Below are positions 13,340-21,966 of a stretch of 33,268 nt of DNA, piece after piece. A model generated the notes under the pieces. It was given only the letters and a program-made list of their open reading frames with translations, had not been told where the DNA came from and made no database searches. The stretch comes from Phycisphaerales bacterium (GTDB lineage: Bacteria > Planctomycetota > Phycisphaerae > WQYP01), in NCBI GenBank assembly GCA_009781185.1, contig WQYP01000033.1, positions 1 to 33,268 on the forward strand, given 5' to 3'. The position numbers and the translations under genes were made by a program. Position 1 is the first letter of the stretch. Every line of letters starts with the position of its first letter.

Positions 13340-16300
13340 ATGCCTGATCACGTGATGCGCAATCGAGTCGTTCTAGCCGCCGCCGCGGTGATGGCCGCTG
13401 GCATGCTCGCCGGATGTCCGCCCGTACCAAAGCCGCCGCCAGCGACGATACCCGCAACCGTCAACGAGGACCCCGGCCTCGCCCCCGTGCTCGGCAACGA
13501 ACCTGTCGCCCCAGGCGTCTACCTCCCGCTAGGCTCGTACACCCCGCTTTCCGGCGATGCTCTCCAGCGAGCCCTGACCGATCGCAAAACCATCCTCGCT
13601 CAAACCAACCCCGAATCCTCCACAGCACCCGCAACCGCCCCCTCTCCCCCTCTCCCTCTCTCCCTCTCTCCCCCTCCGATGGCCGTGAAGTATTATCTCC
13701 ATGCCCGCGAGAAATACCTCGACGGCGCCAACGCCGAAGCGATGGATTTCCTCGACAAGGCTCTCGCTCTCGATCCCAACGCCCTGACCGTTCTCAAGCT
13801 CATGGGCCGCGTCTGTTTCGCCGCCGGCCAATTGCCCAAAGGATCCACCTATCTCCAACGAGCCTACGCGATCAATCCCGACGATGTCGAGGTGAACTAT
13901 TTTCTTGGGCGTTACTGGTCGGAGCGTAAGAACATCAATCGTGCTGTGAGCCATTTGCTTCAGGCCGCCGACTCGCCGGAGCGATCCGTTTCTTCCGCCC
14001 AGACGCCGCTGGTGTCGTTCCATCTCGCCCGTGCCCTTCAGCAAGCCGGCTATCACCAGGCCGCCGCCGCCGAATACGAACAGTTCCTCAACACCATCGC
14101 CATCCCCGTCGCCGGCTACCGCTACGACCGCGAACTGAATTATCTGATGAACGAGCAGTGGGCGATCCATCTGGAGGCCGCGGAAAATTACGTCGTCTGC
14201 GGCCATTATCAGCAGGCCATCCCCCACTATCAAACCGCCCTCACCCACGATCCTCAAGACGCCTTCATGATTTCCCGCCTCGTGAACGCACTGGTCCACG
14301 CCGCCCGCCAATCAGAGCCGCGACCGTCAGGGAGCGACCGTGCGGTCATACAGTCACAGGGCCAGTCGCTCCCTCACGGTCGCGGCTCTGATCGTCAATC
14401 GCCCCCCCCCTCCTGCCAACTCGCCCTCGACCTCGTCATTTCTACGCAAGGCAGCGAAGACTCCCTCAAACTGCTCGTTTGGGCCTACAAAGCCGCGGGC
14501 CGCGAGAACGATATTCTTGCCGACCTCCGCGCTCGCATCTCTTCTGAGCAGGACGATCGTGCGACCGACATCCTCGCCAACGCACAAGATTACTTGGACA
14601 AAAAAAGTGATGCCTTCAACACTCTTGCCAGCTATGTCCACAAGAACCCAGATAATCTTGATAAGCTCCAGCGGCTGCTCAAGCGAGTCGATTCCCCAGC
14701 CACCTACCTCACCGCCCTCGAACTTGCCGCGCAATCCCTCCACGCTCTCCCCGACAAGCACGACGATATCCTGAAAATGTTCCTCCCGTCCGCCAAGTTC
14801 GCCAAGACCCCTTTCCCCACCGGCTACTGCCCGAAGGAACCAATAACCGAGTTCGTCTATCTTCATGGCAACGCCTTCCGCGCTATCGACGAAGACGCCA
14901 TCGCCGAGAAACTTTTCCGCCACGCCGTTATCCGTGATACCAATGCCACTTTTTTCCCGGCACGTGAAACGCTCGTGTCGCTCCTGCTCTCGCAGGAAAA
15001 ATTCAAAGATGCCGATACCATCATTCAGGATGCGATTGCCAAAAAACAGGGTGGAGCGAAGGCTTACCAATTGCTCGTCGACTCGGAAGCCGCCCAACAG
15101 CGTTTCGCCAACGCCCTGAAACTCTCGCAGAATGCCTGCCAGAAATTCCCCGACTCCAACGAACTCCGCCTGCAACTCGCCGCACTCTACCGTCTCCGCG
15201 GTCAGGACACCGAGGCCGACAAAACCCTCATCGCCCTGATCGACGCCGCCCCCAAATGCGAACCCGCCTATCGCCCCCTGATCAATTCCCTCCAATCGCA
15301 GGCGCGTGACCGGAGCGCCCCGGAATCCGTCCGCGGCAAAGCCAACGACGACGCTCAAACCTACATCACCAAACTCCTCAAAGCCGTCCCGACCTCCGTT
15401 TTCGGCCGCGTCAACGCCGCACTTCTCGTCGCCTACAATGGCCAGCCCATGGACGCCGAAGCCAGCCTCCGCCGCATTGCCATCGAACATCCCGACGATG
15501 TCGAGGTGCTCTCCCTTCTCGCTCAACTGCGTCAGGTGCTCGGGCTCTCCCGCGAAGCCGTCAGTCTGCTCGAGGAGTCGCTGCGAAAAAATCCCTCGCC
15601 CGACCTGACCGCATCCCTGGCCCGCCTGTACCGCGAGCAAAAAAAAACATCCGAAGCACTGGACCTGACCGCTCGCCTCATGGCCGAGCATCCCGACGAC
15701 GAATCTTACGTCCTGGTCCACGCCGCCGAGCTCATGGCCCAGCAAAAATCCGCCGACGCCATCACCGTGCTCTCGCAGGCGATCGGCAAATTCCCGAAAT
15801 CCAGCGAACTGCCTCCCTACCTCGCCCGCCTGCAAGTCGAATTCGCCAACCCCGCCGACGATGGAGGGGGGGTCGCCACCATGCAGAACTTCATCACCCG
15901 CACCGGCGAAACCGCCGCACGCCTCTACACCCTTTCACACCTCCAATCCGCCGCCGGCCAGGACGCCCAAGCCCAAGCCACGCTCCAACGCATCCTCACC
16001 CTCATGCCCGACCACACCGGCGCCAACAACGACCTCGCCTACGCCTGGACCAACGCCCACAAAAACCTCGACCAGGCCCAACTCATGCTCGAAAAAGCCC
16101 TCAACAACGAACCGAACAACTCCGCCTTCCTCGACTCCCTCGGCTGGCTCTACTACAAACAAGGCCACTTCGACAAAGCCGTCGCGATCCTCGAAAAAGC
16201 CATCACTCTCCCCCGCGGCACAGAGCCCGATGTCCTTCAACACCTCGCCGACTCCCTCTACCGCCTCGGCAAAAAAGCCGAAGCCACCGCCCGTTTCCGC

Positions 16301-16444
16301 CAGGCCCAGAACCTGCTCCAACAAGCTCTCGCCTCCTCCTCCCTCTCCCCCGAACAGCGTAAGGTGAAAACCTATCTCGATTCAATTCTCTCCGCCCTCA
16401 ACAACAACCAGGAACCAAAACTCACCCCCACCGCCGCCGAATGA
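13340..16444 (+). CDS. Large TPR lipoprotein
   Basis: About 1034 residues. The N-terminus has MRNRVVLAAAAVMAAGMLAGC, a lipoprotein signal with lipobox MLAGC, then a Pro-rich linker (CPPVPKPPPATIPATV). Many tetratricopeptide repeats follow, for example AMDFLDKALALDPNALTVLKLMGRVCF and, near the C-terminus, AQLMLEKALNNEPNNSAFLDSLGWLYYKQGHFDKAVAIL in successive pieces. Such proteins are scaffolds for protein-protein contact. Here it would be anchored to a membrane facing the periplasm. Two spots look foreign. One is a CT-repeat-encoded stretch PPLPLSLSPPP. The other is an in-frame family A element (14311-14392) that adds SEPRPSGSD...SLPHGRGSD between helices. I chose the ATG at 13340, with ggag ten bases upstream; 13316 and 13355 are alternatives. 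Partners are unknown. Confidence 0.9.
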   Translation: MPDHVMRNRVVLAAAAVMAAGMLAGCPPVPKPPPATIPATVNEDPGLAPVLGNEPVAPGVYLPLGSYTPLSGDALQRALTDRKTILAQTNPESSTAPATAPSPPLPLSLSPPPMAVKYYLHAREKYLDGANAEAMDFLDKALALDPNALTVLKLMGRVCFAAGQLPKGSTYLQRAYAINPDDVEVNYFLGRYWSERKNINRAVSHLLQAADSPERSVSSAQTPLVSFHLARALQQAGYHQAAAAEYEQFLNTIAIPVAGYRYDRELNYLMNEQWAIHLEAAENYVVCGHYQQAIPHYQTALTHDPQDAFMISRLVNALVHAARQSEPRPSGSDRAVIQSQGQSLPHGRGSDRQSPPPSCQLALDLVISTQGSEDSLKLLVWAYKAAGRENDILADLRARISSEQDDRATDILANAQDYLDKKSDAFNTLASYVHKNPDNLDKLQRLLKRVDSPATYLTALELAAQSLHALPDKHDDILKMFLPSAKFAKTPFPTGYCPKEPITEFVYLHGNAFRAIDEDAIAEKLFRHAVIRDTNATFFPARETLVSLLLSQEKFKDADTIIQDAIAKKQGGAKAYQLLVDSEAAQQRFANALKLSQNACQKFPDSNELRLQLAALYRLRGQDTEADKTLIALIDAAPKCEPAYRPLINSLQSQARDRSAPESVRGKANDDAQTYITKLLKAVPTSVFGRVNAALLVAYNGQPMDAEASLRRIAIEHPDDVEVLSLLAQLRQVLGLSREAVSLLEESLRKNPSPDLTASLARLYREQKKTSEALDLTARLMAEHPDDESYVLVHAAELMAQQKSADAITVLSQAIGKFPKSSELPPYLARLQVEFANPADDGGGVATMQNFITRTGETAARLYTLSHLQSAAGQDAQAQATLQRILTLMPDHTGANNDLAYAWTNAHKNLDQAQLMLEKALNNEPNNSAFLDSLGWLYYKQGHFDKAVAILEKAITLPRGTEPDVLQHLADSLYRLGKKAEATARFRQAQNLLQQALASSSLSPEQRKVKTYLDSILSALNNNQEPKLTPTAAE
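14311..14392. repeat. Family A palindromic element, copy 4, inside a gene
   Basis: An 82-bp copy fully inside the TPR lipoprotein frame. It is translated without a stop and the reading frame of the repeats on both sides is kept. Unlike copies 1-3, no enclosing inverted repeat was found. Confidence 0.9.
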
Positions 16445-16686
16445 AATGAGCAGGTAGCGACCCCGCTTTGCGGGGTGGTGGTGGGGGCACAAAAGTTTAG
16501 CCGTTGATCGAAGATCAACGCTCGTTCGCTCTCCTTGACAGCTTGCACCACCCGCGCGTACATTGCCTCCGGCATTTGAGAGATGCCTTGCGGCCTGCAA
16601 AAAGGGCAAAGCCCCCTCTCATTGTTTCGCACCGTCTTTCCAGCTCCACGAGCAGGCCCGTGAGCGCATTTTGAAAGAGGTGCCTG
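16445..16686. other. Gene-free stretch with a short strong hairpin
   Basis: Contains accccgctttgcggggt (16460-16476), a hairpin that lies in a 27-base repeat (16454-16480) found again at 18031-18057 in the same orientation. gttgatcgaagatcaac near 16502 is another small hairpin. Frames on the minus strand here have no recognisable product. Confidence 0.6.
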
Positions 16687-17997
16687 ATGGCCCCGTTATC
16701 CTCTCGTCCCAACCTCGAAAATCTCAAAAATCGTGCAAAAAGTCTGCTGAAAGACCACGCCAGAGGCGAACCCGTGGTCTGTCATTTACTCCGGCGGCTC
16801 TCGCGATTCTCAGATGCCTCCAACGAGGTCATCCTGTCAGCCAAGGTAACGCTTGGCGATATCCAGGCAGCGTTAGCCATTGAGAACGGTTTCGCAACTT
16901 GGCCCGATCTCAAACGAGCCATCGAGAGCGGCCGCACGGAGGCAACCAGCAGCCCACAATCGATGCCTCTAACGCTCGATGGCGATGGCCATCAACAGGA
17001 TTCCTTCTCGCTCGTTCTCACCGCAGTAGCCAATGCCCTGGGACGATCGGCCAATGATGAAGATGTGTTTGTCCGTTCTACCAACGCCTTCTCTCTGGCA
17101 ATTATTCCAGGAGAAGGCAACGAGTGTCCCGCCTGGTGGCACATGGCTGGCCGGGAGCACGGGCTGGATATCCTCAGACGCTCGCTGGGCCTGAAAATAG
17201 AACGCCTGGACCTGCCTCCGGTCCCCGATCCAGTCTGGCACGATCCGGAACTCCAGGCCCAACGCCGTGAGCAACTCGCCCCCCGCATCCAGCACGCTCT
17301 GGAAGCCGGAGGTTATCTCATCACCTCCGGCGGCTGGGACTGGAAATGGCAAATGCCCCACGCCACACCGCACTGCTGGTGGGGCGTGATTCTGGAGGTC
17401 CAAAAAAATGCGATGATTCGTGGAGCATGTCTCAACGGCCGAACGGACAACCCCATCGCCATCCTCACCGACGAATGCTGGACAGTCTCTCTTGCAGACC
17501 CAACGCTCAATGACCTCGAAGCAGACCAAGCGATGCTGGCGCTGGCATTAAGCCGAATCCGCGCCGACGCAGCCCCGTTTCTTCCCCCGCCAACGCCATG
17601 GCGCCCAGTCTTCGGCCTCGCCGCCATCGACGTCTGGATCAACCAGTTCTGCCGCGTCCCATTCTGCCCCGATTGCGGCGATCGGAGTTTCCGTTGCGCA
17701 CATGCGACCGCGTTAACCTTGGCAGCAGGATCGCAAACCGCGGCAACCTATCTTCATCGCCACGCGAATCGGTATCCGCCGAAAGCCGCACAGACGATAG
17801 CCAAGGCCGCCGCCTGCTACACAAACATCCACGAATTACTCACCCCGTTCCTGGCCCGAGACGCAGCGCAGGGCTATCAAGCCGTGATGGGCGACAGCAA
17901 TCGCCAAGCCTGGCACATTGAAAAGGTGCTGTTGCCCGTGCGATCCGCGATGGATTCCGCAGCTAACGCCATCGCCGACACACTGGCAGCGTGGTAG
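16687..17997 (+). CDS. Unrecognised two-part protein with ankyrin-associated N-terminal motif
   Basis: 436 residues, no signal peptide. Residues 1-80 (RPNLENLKNRAKSLLKDH ... AALAIENGFATWPDLKRAIE) resemble a short helical module often found at the N-terminus of bacterial ankyrin or helical repeat proteins (typical wording LEQLKKQAKDLLR ... REYGFASWPKLK). The remaining 350 residues are not repeats. They hold ECPAWWHMAGREHGLDILRR, GGYLITSGGWDWKWQMPH and HCWWGVILEVQ, a Trp/His/Cys-rich pattern that recalls cysteine-peptidase-like folds, but no family could be named. A CPDCGDRSFRCAH cluster near residue 325 may bind metal. The start has aaagaggtg six bases upstream. It is flanked by identical hairpin repeats at 16454 and 18031. 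Confidence 0.8.
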   Translation: MAPLSSRPNLENLKNRAKSLLKDHARGEPVVCHLLRRLSRFSDASNEVILSAKVTLGDIQAALAIENGFATWPDLKRAIESGRTEATSSPQSMPLTLDGDGHQQDSFSLVLTAVANALGRSANDEDVFVRSTNAFSLAIIPGEGNECPAWWHMAGREHGLDILRRSLGLKIERLDLPPVPDPVWHDPELQAQRREQLAPRIQHALEAGGYLITSGGWDWKWQMPHATPHCWWGVILEVQKNAMIRGACLNGRTDNPIAILTDECWTVSLADPTLNDLEADQAMLALALSRIRADAAPFLPPPTPWRPVFGLAAIDVWINQFCRVPFCPDCGDRSFRCAHATALTLAAGSQTAATYLHRHANRYPPKAAQTIAKAAACYTNIHELLTPFLARDAAQGYQAVMGDSNRQAWHIEKVLLPVRSAMDSAANAIADTLAAW

Positions 17998-18349
17998 CGG
18001 CGGCCACCGTGACACGACATGCAAAACAAAGTAACGACCCCGCTTTGCGGGGTGGCGGCTGCGGCTATGGAAGCAGGATGAAAAAGTGAACGCACGCCCC
18101 TCGCCGCCTTCATGCCGATATCGAGCCGCAGCATCAGAGCTCCTCTCAAAATCCAACAAGAGTCACAAGGATTGCCTGATTTGACCATATAGCCCCGGCT
18201 TTAGCCGGGATCGACGTTCGACCTCGGATGAACTGTTCCAAAAATACGGGTAAAAGCTGCATTTCTTTCTCACGTCGTCTCATCGTATGGCCGCTCATCC
18301 CGGCTAAAGCCGGGGCTATATGGCAAATGCGTTTGCCTTGGGCAACGGG
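17998..18349. other. Gene-free stretch holding two repeat types
   Basis: Contains the second accccgctttgcggggt hairpin (18037-18053), which could also serve as a terminator for the preceding gene although no T run follows, and the 139-bp element at 18185-18323. No gene is evident. Confidence 0.6.
18185..18323. mobile_element. MITE-like element with perfect 27-bp terminal inverted repeats
   Basis: Bases 18185-18211 (beginning ccatatagccccggct) are a perfect inverted match of 18297-18323. The 85 bases between have no frame. Each arm itself holds the small palindrome ccggctttagccgg, so this is another palindrome-within-palindrome structure. Confidence 0.85.
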
Positions 18350-21085
18350 CTATTGTGCGCCATTATCACGCAGCCATTTCTTCGCCTCATCTGTCCGTGC
18401 CCGATCGAGCGGCGTCTTGCCGAGCTTATCAAGGGGACTCATCTCCGCACCCTGCTCCTTCAGCCATGCCATGACCGCAACCTGATCGCCATACCCACCA
18501 GCAGCCTGATGCATAGGCGTCCAGTTCATCATGCGGTCCCTGGCGTTAACGTCCGCCCCCTGCTCCTTCAGCCATTTCATCACGTCCAGACGCCCAAAAG
18601 TAGCCGCGCTATGCATGGGCGTCGCACCACCATTGATGCTGACGTTGGCATCCGCGCCTTGCTCCTTCAGCCAGATCATGATGTCAAGGCATCCACGCTC
18701 AGCCGCCCGATGCATGGGCGTCCGGCCGAGTGTGTCCGCAGCGTGGATGTCGGCACCTTGCTCCTTCAACCACTTCATGACATCAAGGCGCCCATACCAG
18801 GCAGCATCAAGCATGGGCGTAGTGCCAACCTGAGCCTGGGCATTGACGTCGACGCCTTGCTCCTTGAGCCACTTCATGACACTCACGCGATCCCCCGAAA
18901 AAGCCTCAGCCGACGCATGCATGAGCGTATAGCCACGCTCCGTCTTGGCGTTGACGTCGGCGCCTTGTTCTTTGAGCCATTTCATCGCGTCGAGTCTGCT
19001 GTACAAACTCGCCGAATACATGGGCGTTTCGCCGTACCCGTTCTTGTCGTCGACACCCACACCTTGCTCTTTCAACCACTTCATCGCCTCAATATGGCCA
19101 TTCAAAGCCGCCGAATGCATCGGTGTTCCGGATTTGTCCTGGACGTTGACGCTTACCCCCTGTGCTTTCAGCCACTTCATGAATTCGACGTCACCTTTGC
19201 AAGCTGCCGATCTCATGAGCGTATCGTCGCCTTGGATTGGAACGCCTTGTTCCATCAGCCATTTCATGGCCTCAATTTTCCCACTCACAGCCGTCGCGGA
19301 CATGACCGTTCGGCCGCTTTCGGTTTTGGCGTTGACATCCGCACCTTGCTCCTTCAACCACTTCATGGCATCAAGGTGACCTTCCCGAGCCGCACAATGC
19401 ATGGGCGTTACGCCCTTCTTGTCCTTGGCATTAACGTCCTGCCCCTGTTCTTTCAGCCATTTCATCGCCTCGACGTGACCACCCTTCGCCGCCACATACA
19501 TGGGAGTTTCGTCGAACTGGTCCTTGGTGTTGACGTCCAGACCTTGCTCTTTCAACCATTTCATGGCCTCGACGTTGCCGCCGGAAGCAGCCGACAGCAT
19601 CAGCGTTTGACCCAGATTGCCCTTGTTGTGCAGGCTCATCCCTTGCTCTTTGGCCCATTTCATCGCATCGAAATTGCCGCCCCTCGCCGCGGCGTGCATC
19701 AGCGTCAAGCCCCCCCTGTTCTTGGCGTTGACATCCGCACCCTGCTCTTTGAACCATTTCATGACATCGAAATGGCCTTTCGAAGCGGCAAACCATATGG
19801 GCGTATTATCAAAATCGTCCTTGGCATTAACATCTGCCCCTCGCGCTTTCAGCCAAACAAGCACATCCATACGCCCTTCTGCGGCCGCCATGTGCATGAG
19901 CGTCTCGCCCCTGTCGCCTATCTTCGCATTGACCTCGCTGATCTTGTCGCCCCCTTTCTCCTGAACCCAGGCTTCAGGGGTGAGCGCCGGCGACGGCCCA
20001 TCCGCGGCATGGCAGATGGCCAGCACCATCGCAAGAACACAAAGCGAAACAGTACAGGCCAGAAAAGCCATCCGTGTTATTCCGCGGCGGTTCCGCGAAG
20101 GATCCAGCACCGCTTTGAGCCGACCCTCAAGCGTCGAAGGCCGAGCCATCGCCAATCCCCCCCCTCCTCCACGCACCGCGTGATGCGACTCGGCAATCGA
20201 AAGAAGCTCCGACGCATACGCCGAAGGCTCCGTGCCCGAACGCAGCACCAGATCATCGCAAGCACGCTCACGCTCGACCGACAACCGCGAAGCGGCATAC
20301 CACGCCAGCGGATGGAACCAGTACACCGCACAAGCAATCTGCGAAAGAAGCTGAACCAGCGTATCCCAACGCTTGACATGCGAAAGCTCGTGCAAGAGCA
20401 CCGTGCGACGACGATCTTCGCCCCAGCTCTCAGCGGTGGCGGGCAACAAAATCACAGGACGCAGCACGCCAAAAGTCACAGGCATCGAACATGTGCTGCC
20501 ACGAAGAAGCCGAACCAAACGCCTCACGCCAAGCTCCTGGCGCACTTCGCTAAGCAAGCCTTCCCACCCCCCGCCCGCAAGAGTCGCAGCGGAACGCATC
20601 AGGCGGCGAAGGTAAATCGGCGCGAAAACCAGTGGCGTGAGAACGACAAACGCCCCAAACAAATACAGCCACGGAAGCCACCCTCCCCACTCTCTCCACT
20701 CCTTCCACTCCCATCCCGCACACACACGATCCGGCGAAATCACCTGGAGTTCACGCTTGAGCGTGCCATCCCCGCCCCCCACACGATCCACCCCAATCAC
20801 CGGTGATTCCACAGCGGCAGCGACGACAGGAAACTGCGGCTCGATCCGAAATGCGCTTGCGCTCGGAATCGTCGCCAACCGTTGCGGCGCAACCCAATAA
20901 GGTAGAACATTCCACGCAGGCAAAGCCAGCGAAGCCAAAGGCAACAAGAGCAGAGCAATGATCGACCCCGTCCAGAGCAGATGCCGAGCCGCCGCCGAAT
21001 AACGCCGAAGCAGCAAACTCGCAAGACCCGCCCCCGCAAGAACTATCGTGGCCTTGACGCTGATGTCCAGCAGAAACATAAACAT
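18350..21085 (-). CDS. M56 (BlaR1/MecR1-type) metallopeptidase fused to ankyrin repeats
   Basis: 911 residues. Residues 1-360 are an integral-membrane M56 peptidase with helices near 5-27, 38-60, 138-160 and 338-358, zinc motif HELSH at 232-236 and the downstream ERERACDD (Glu271/Glu273). In BlaR1 this domain transmits an outside signal and leads to cleavage of BlaI. Residues 372-911 form about 16 ankyrin repeats of the type VNAKDKKGVTPMHCAAREG plus HLDAMKWLKEQGAD. They replace the beta-lactam sensor domain of BlaR1 and lie after the last membrane helix, probably outside the cytoplasm. The repeats are very alike, suggesting recent expansion. RBS aagaggtg precedes the ATG. It follows blaI in the same direction, making a repressor-protease pair. 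The linker at about 107-115 contains a dispersed 20-bp repeat. The signal sensed is unknown. Confidence 0.92.
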   Translation of the reverse strand: MFMFLLDISVKATIVLAGAGLASLLLRRYSAAARHLLWTGSIIALLLLPLASLALPAWNVLPYWVAPQRLATIPSASAFRIEPQFPVVAAAVESPVIGVDRVGGGDGTLKRELQVISPDRVCAGWEWKEWREWGGWLPWLYLFGAFVVLTPLVFAPIYLRRLMRSAATLAGGGWEGLLSEVRQELGVRRLVRLLRGSTCSMPVTFGVLRPVILLPATAESWGEDRRRTVLLHELSHVKRWDTLVQLLSQIACAVYWFHPLAWYAASRLSVERERACDDLVLRSGTEPSAYASELLSIAESHHAVRGGGGGLAMARPSTLEGRLKAVLDPSRNRRGITRMAFLACTVSLCVLAMVLAICHAADGPSPALTPEAWVQEKGGDKISEVNAKIGDRGETLMHMAAAEGRMDVLVWLKARGADVNAKDDFDNTPIWFAASKGHFDVMKWFKEQGADVNAKNRGGLTLMHAAARGGNFDAMKWAKEQGMSLHNKGNLGQTLMLSAASGGNVEAMKWLKEQGLDVNTKDQFDETPMYVAAKGGHVEAMKWLKEQGQDVNAKDKKGVTPMHCAAREGHLDAMKWLKEQGADVNAKTESGRTVMSATAVSGKIEAMKWLMEQGVPIQGDDTLMRSAACKGDVEFMKWLKAQGVSVNVQDKSGTPMHSAALNGHIEAMKWLKEQGVGVDDKNGYGETPMYSASLYSRLDAMKWLKEQGADVNAKTERGYTLMHASAEAFSGDRVSVMKWLKEQGVDVNAQAQVGTTPMLDAAWYGRLDVMKWLKEQGADIHAADTLGRTPMHRAAERGCLDIMIWLKEQGADANVSINGGATPMHSAATFGRLDVMKWLKEQGADVNARDRMMNWTPMHQAAGGYGDQVAVMAWLKEQGAEMSPLDKLGKTPLDRARTDEAKKWLRDNGAQ
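20746..20765. repeat. Dispersed repeat, 20 bp, second copy, inside the M56 gene
   Basis: Identical to 9354-9373. On the minus strand it encodes part of GTLKRELQ in the loop between membrane helices 2 and 3 of the M56 peptidase. This is a site where an insert would be tolerated. Confidence 0.85.
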
Positions 21086-21110
21086 AAAGGCACCTCTTAA
21101 AAATAAACAA

Positions 21111-21286
21111 TAGCCACACAGAGAGATTAAATTCGAAACTCGAAGTTCGAAATTCGAAGTAAATTCAAATGTTCAAATGTTCAAATCGCTCGTAACCACA
21201 GTGGTCGTCCCTTTTTCGAACTTTAAACTTTGAGCTTCTTTCGAACTTCGAGTTTCGAATTTCATCTTTCTGTGCCCTTGTGGCTA
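21111..21286. mobile_element. Long hairpin element between blaI and the M56 gene
   Basis: Arms 21131-21152 and 21239-21260 form a perfect 22-bp inverted repeat of the aactcgaagttcgaa type, the same vocabulary as the RNase P insertion. Weaker outer arms (tagccacacagaga, and its counterpart ending ttgtggcta) reach 21111 and 21286. The right outer end overlaps the last codons and TAG stop of the blaI-like gene. As RNA it could form a hairpin between the two cistrons. Confidence 0.75.
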
Positions 21287-21664
21287 ATTTTTAGCCTGCT
21301 TGATAAGTCTGCGAAGACGATCGAGCTCTTCGGCGGAGAGCTTCGTGTCCGGATCCGACAAATGCGCAAGCACCGCTCTTTCGAGCGACCCGCTAAAAAA
21401 CGTGGTCAGTAGCCGTTTGAGCGCCCGGCGCGCCGCCTCCTCGCGGGGCGTGGTGGGGAAATAGACATATTTGCCTGATTCTTCACGGTGAGCCAGGTGC
21501 CCCTTTTCCTCCATGATGCGGAGGAACGTGCGGATCGCCGAGTTGCTCAGTGGATCGGCAATCGCCTCGCCAATCTGACCGGCAGTCGCAGGTCCAAGGG
21601 TATACAGAATCTCAAGGATTTCGCGCTCCCGGCGGGAAAGCGGCGGCAGACGACGACCAGCCAT
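21284..21664 (-). CDS. BlaI/MecI/CopY-family transcriptional repressor
   Basis: 126 residues, the usual length. A winged-helix DNA-binding domain fills residues 1-75: LSRREREILEILYTLGPATAG, then the recognition segment NSAIRTFLRIMEEKGHLAHREESGKYVYFP. The C-terminal helices (EEAARRALKRLLTTFFSGS ... LSAEELDRLRRLIKQA) would make the dimer. Known for the family: the dimer represses its own operon and is released when the partner M56 protease becomes active. It lies directly upstream of an M56 gene in the same direction, with an inverted repeat just before its start. The RBS aggagg on the minus strand fixes the ATG. The last residues and stop come from a repeat element, so the original C-terminus may have been different. 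Confidence 0.95.
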   Translation of the reverse strand: MAGRRLPPLSRREREILEILYTLGPATAGQIGEAIADPLSNSAIRTFLRIMEEKGHLAHREESGKYVYFPTTPREEAARRALKRLLTTFFSGSLERAVLAHLSDPDTKLSAEELDRLRRLIKQAKN

Positions 21665-21687
21665 AACCTGATCCTCCTAAAACGTTA

Positions 21688-21703
21688 TGTTAAAAATTTA
21701 ACA
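21688..21703 (-). promoter_or_regulatory. Probable BlaI operator
   Basis: tgttaaaaatttaaca is a 6-bp inverted repeat with a four-base centre, about 25 bases before the blaI-like ATG and just upstream of its aggagg. Position and A/T-rich dyad fit an autorepressor site. Related gttatgtt and actatgtt flank it on either side. Confidence 0.55.
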
Positions 21704-21787
21704 CTATGTTGAGGCAGTGTCAAGCCCCTCGCTAATTTTTTAACGCTTCCAAATGCGTTCGCCTTGCCCCGCCCTCCAATTTACGGG

Positions 21788-21954
21788 TGTACCCGTTTTT
21801 CCGGGCACACCCAATCTCCTAGCCCCCGGCTTTGCCGGGGGGTATACCCGAGATGATCATTCCGTCAAACTTTGGGAAAATGAGTGTCACTGGTTCGCCC
21901 CCTCGGCAGAGCCGGGGGCTAGGAATATTGGGCTTGCCCACAAAACCGGGTACG
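21788..21954. mobile_element. MITE-like long imperfect inverted repeat
   Basis: The left arm (21788-21842) and right arm (about 21897-21954) are imperfect inverted copies sharing cctagcccccggc, with smaller palindromes ccccggctttgccggggg inside. About 55 bases separate the arms. No frame. Confidence 0.75.
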
Positions 21955-21966
21955 CCTCCTTCCCCA

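Noticed and set aside
14354..15835. 493-codon open frame on the minus strand
   Set aside because: It mirrors the TPR lipoprotein in G+C-rich sequence and shows no domain; the plus strand has clear TPR motifs.
16372..16632. Small Cys-containing gene on the minus strand (CPFC motif)
   Set aside because: It overlaps the 3' end of the TPR gene, lacks a ribosome site and crosses a dispersed hairpin repeat.
18320..20806. 828-codon open frame on the plus strand
   Set aside because: It is the antisense shadow of the ankyrin array; its repetitiveness comes from the repeats on the other strand.
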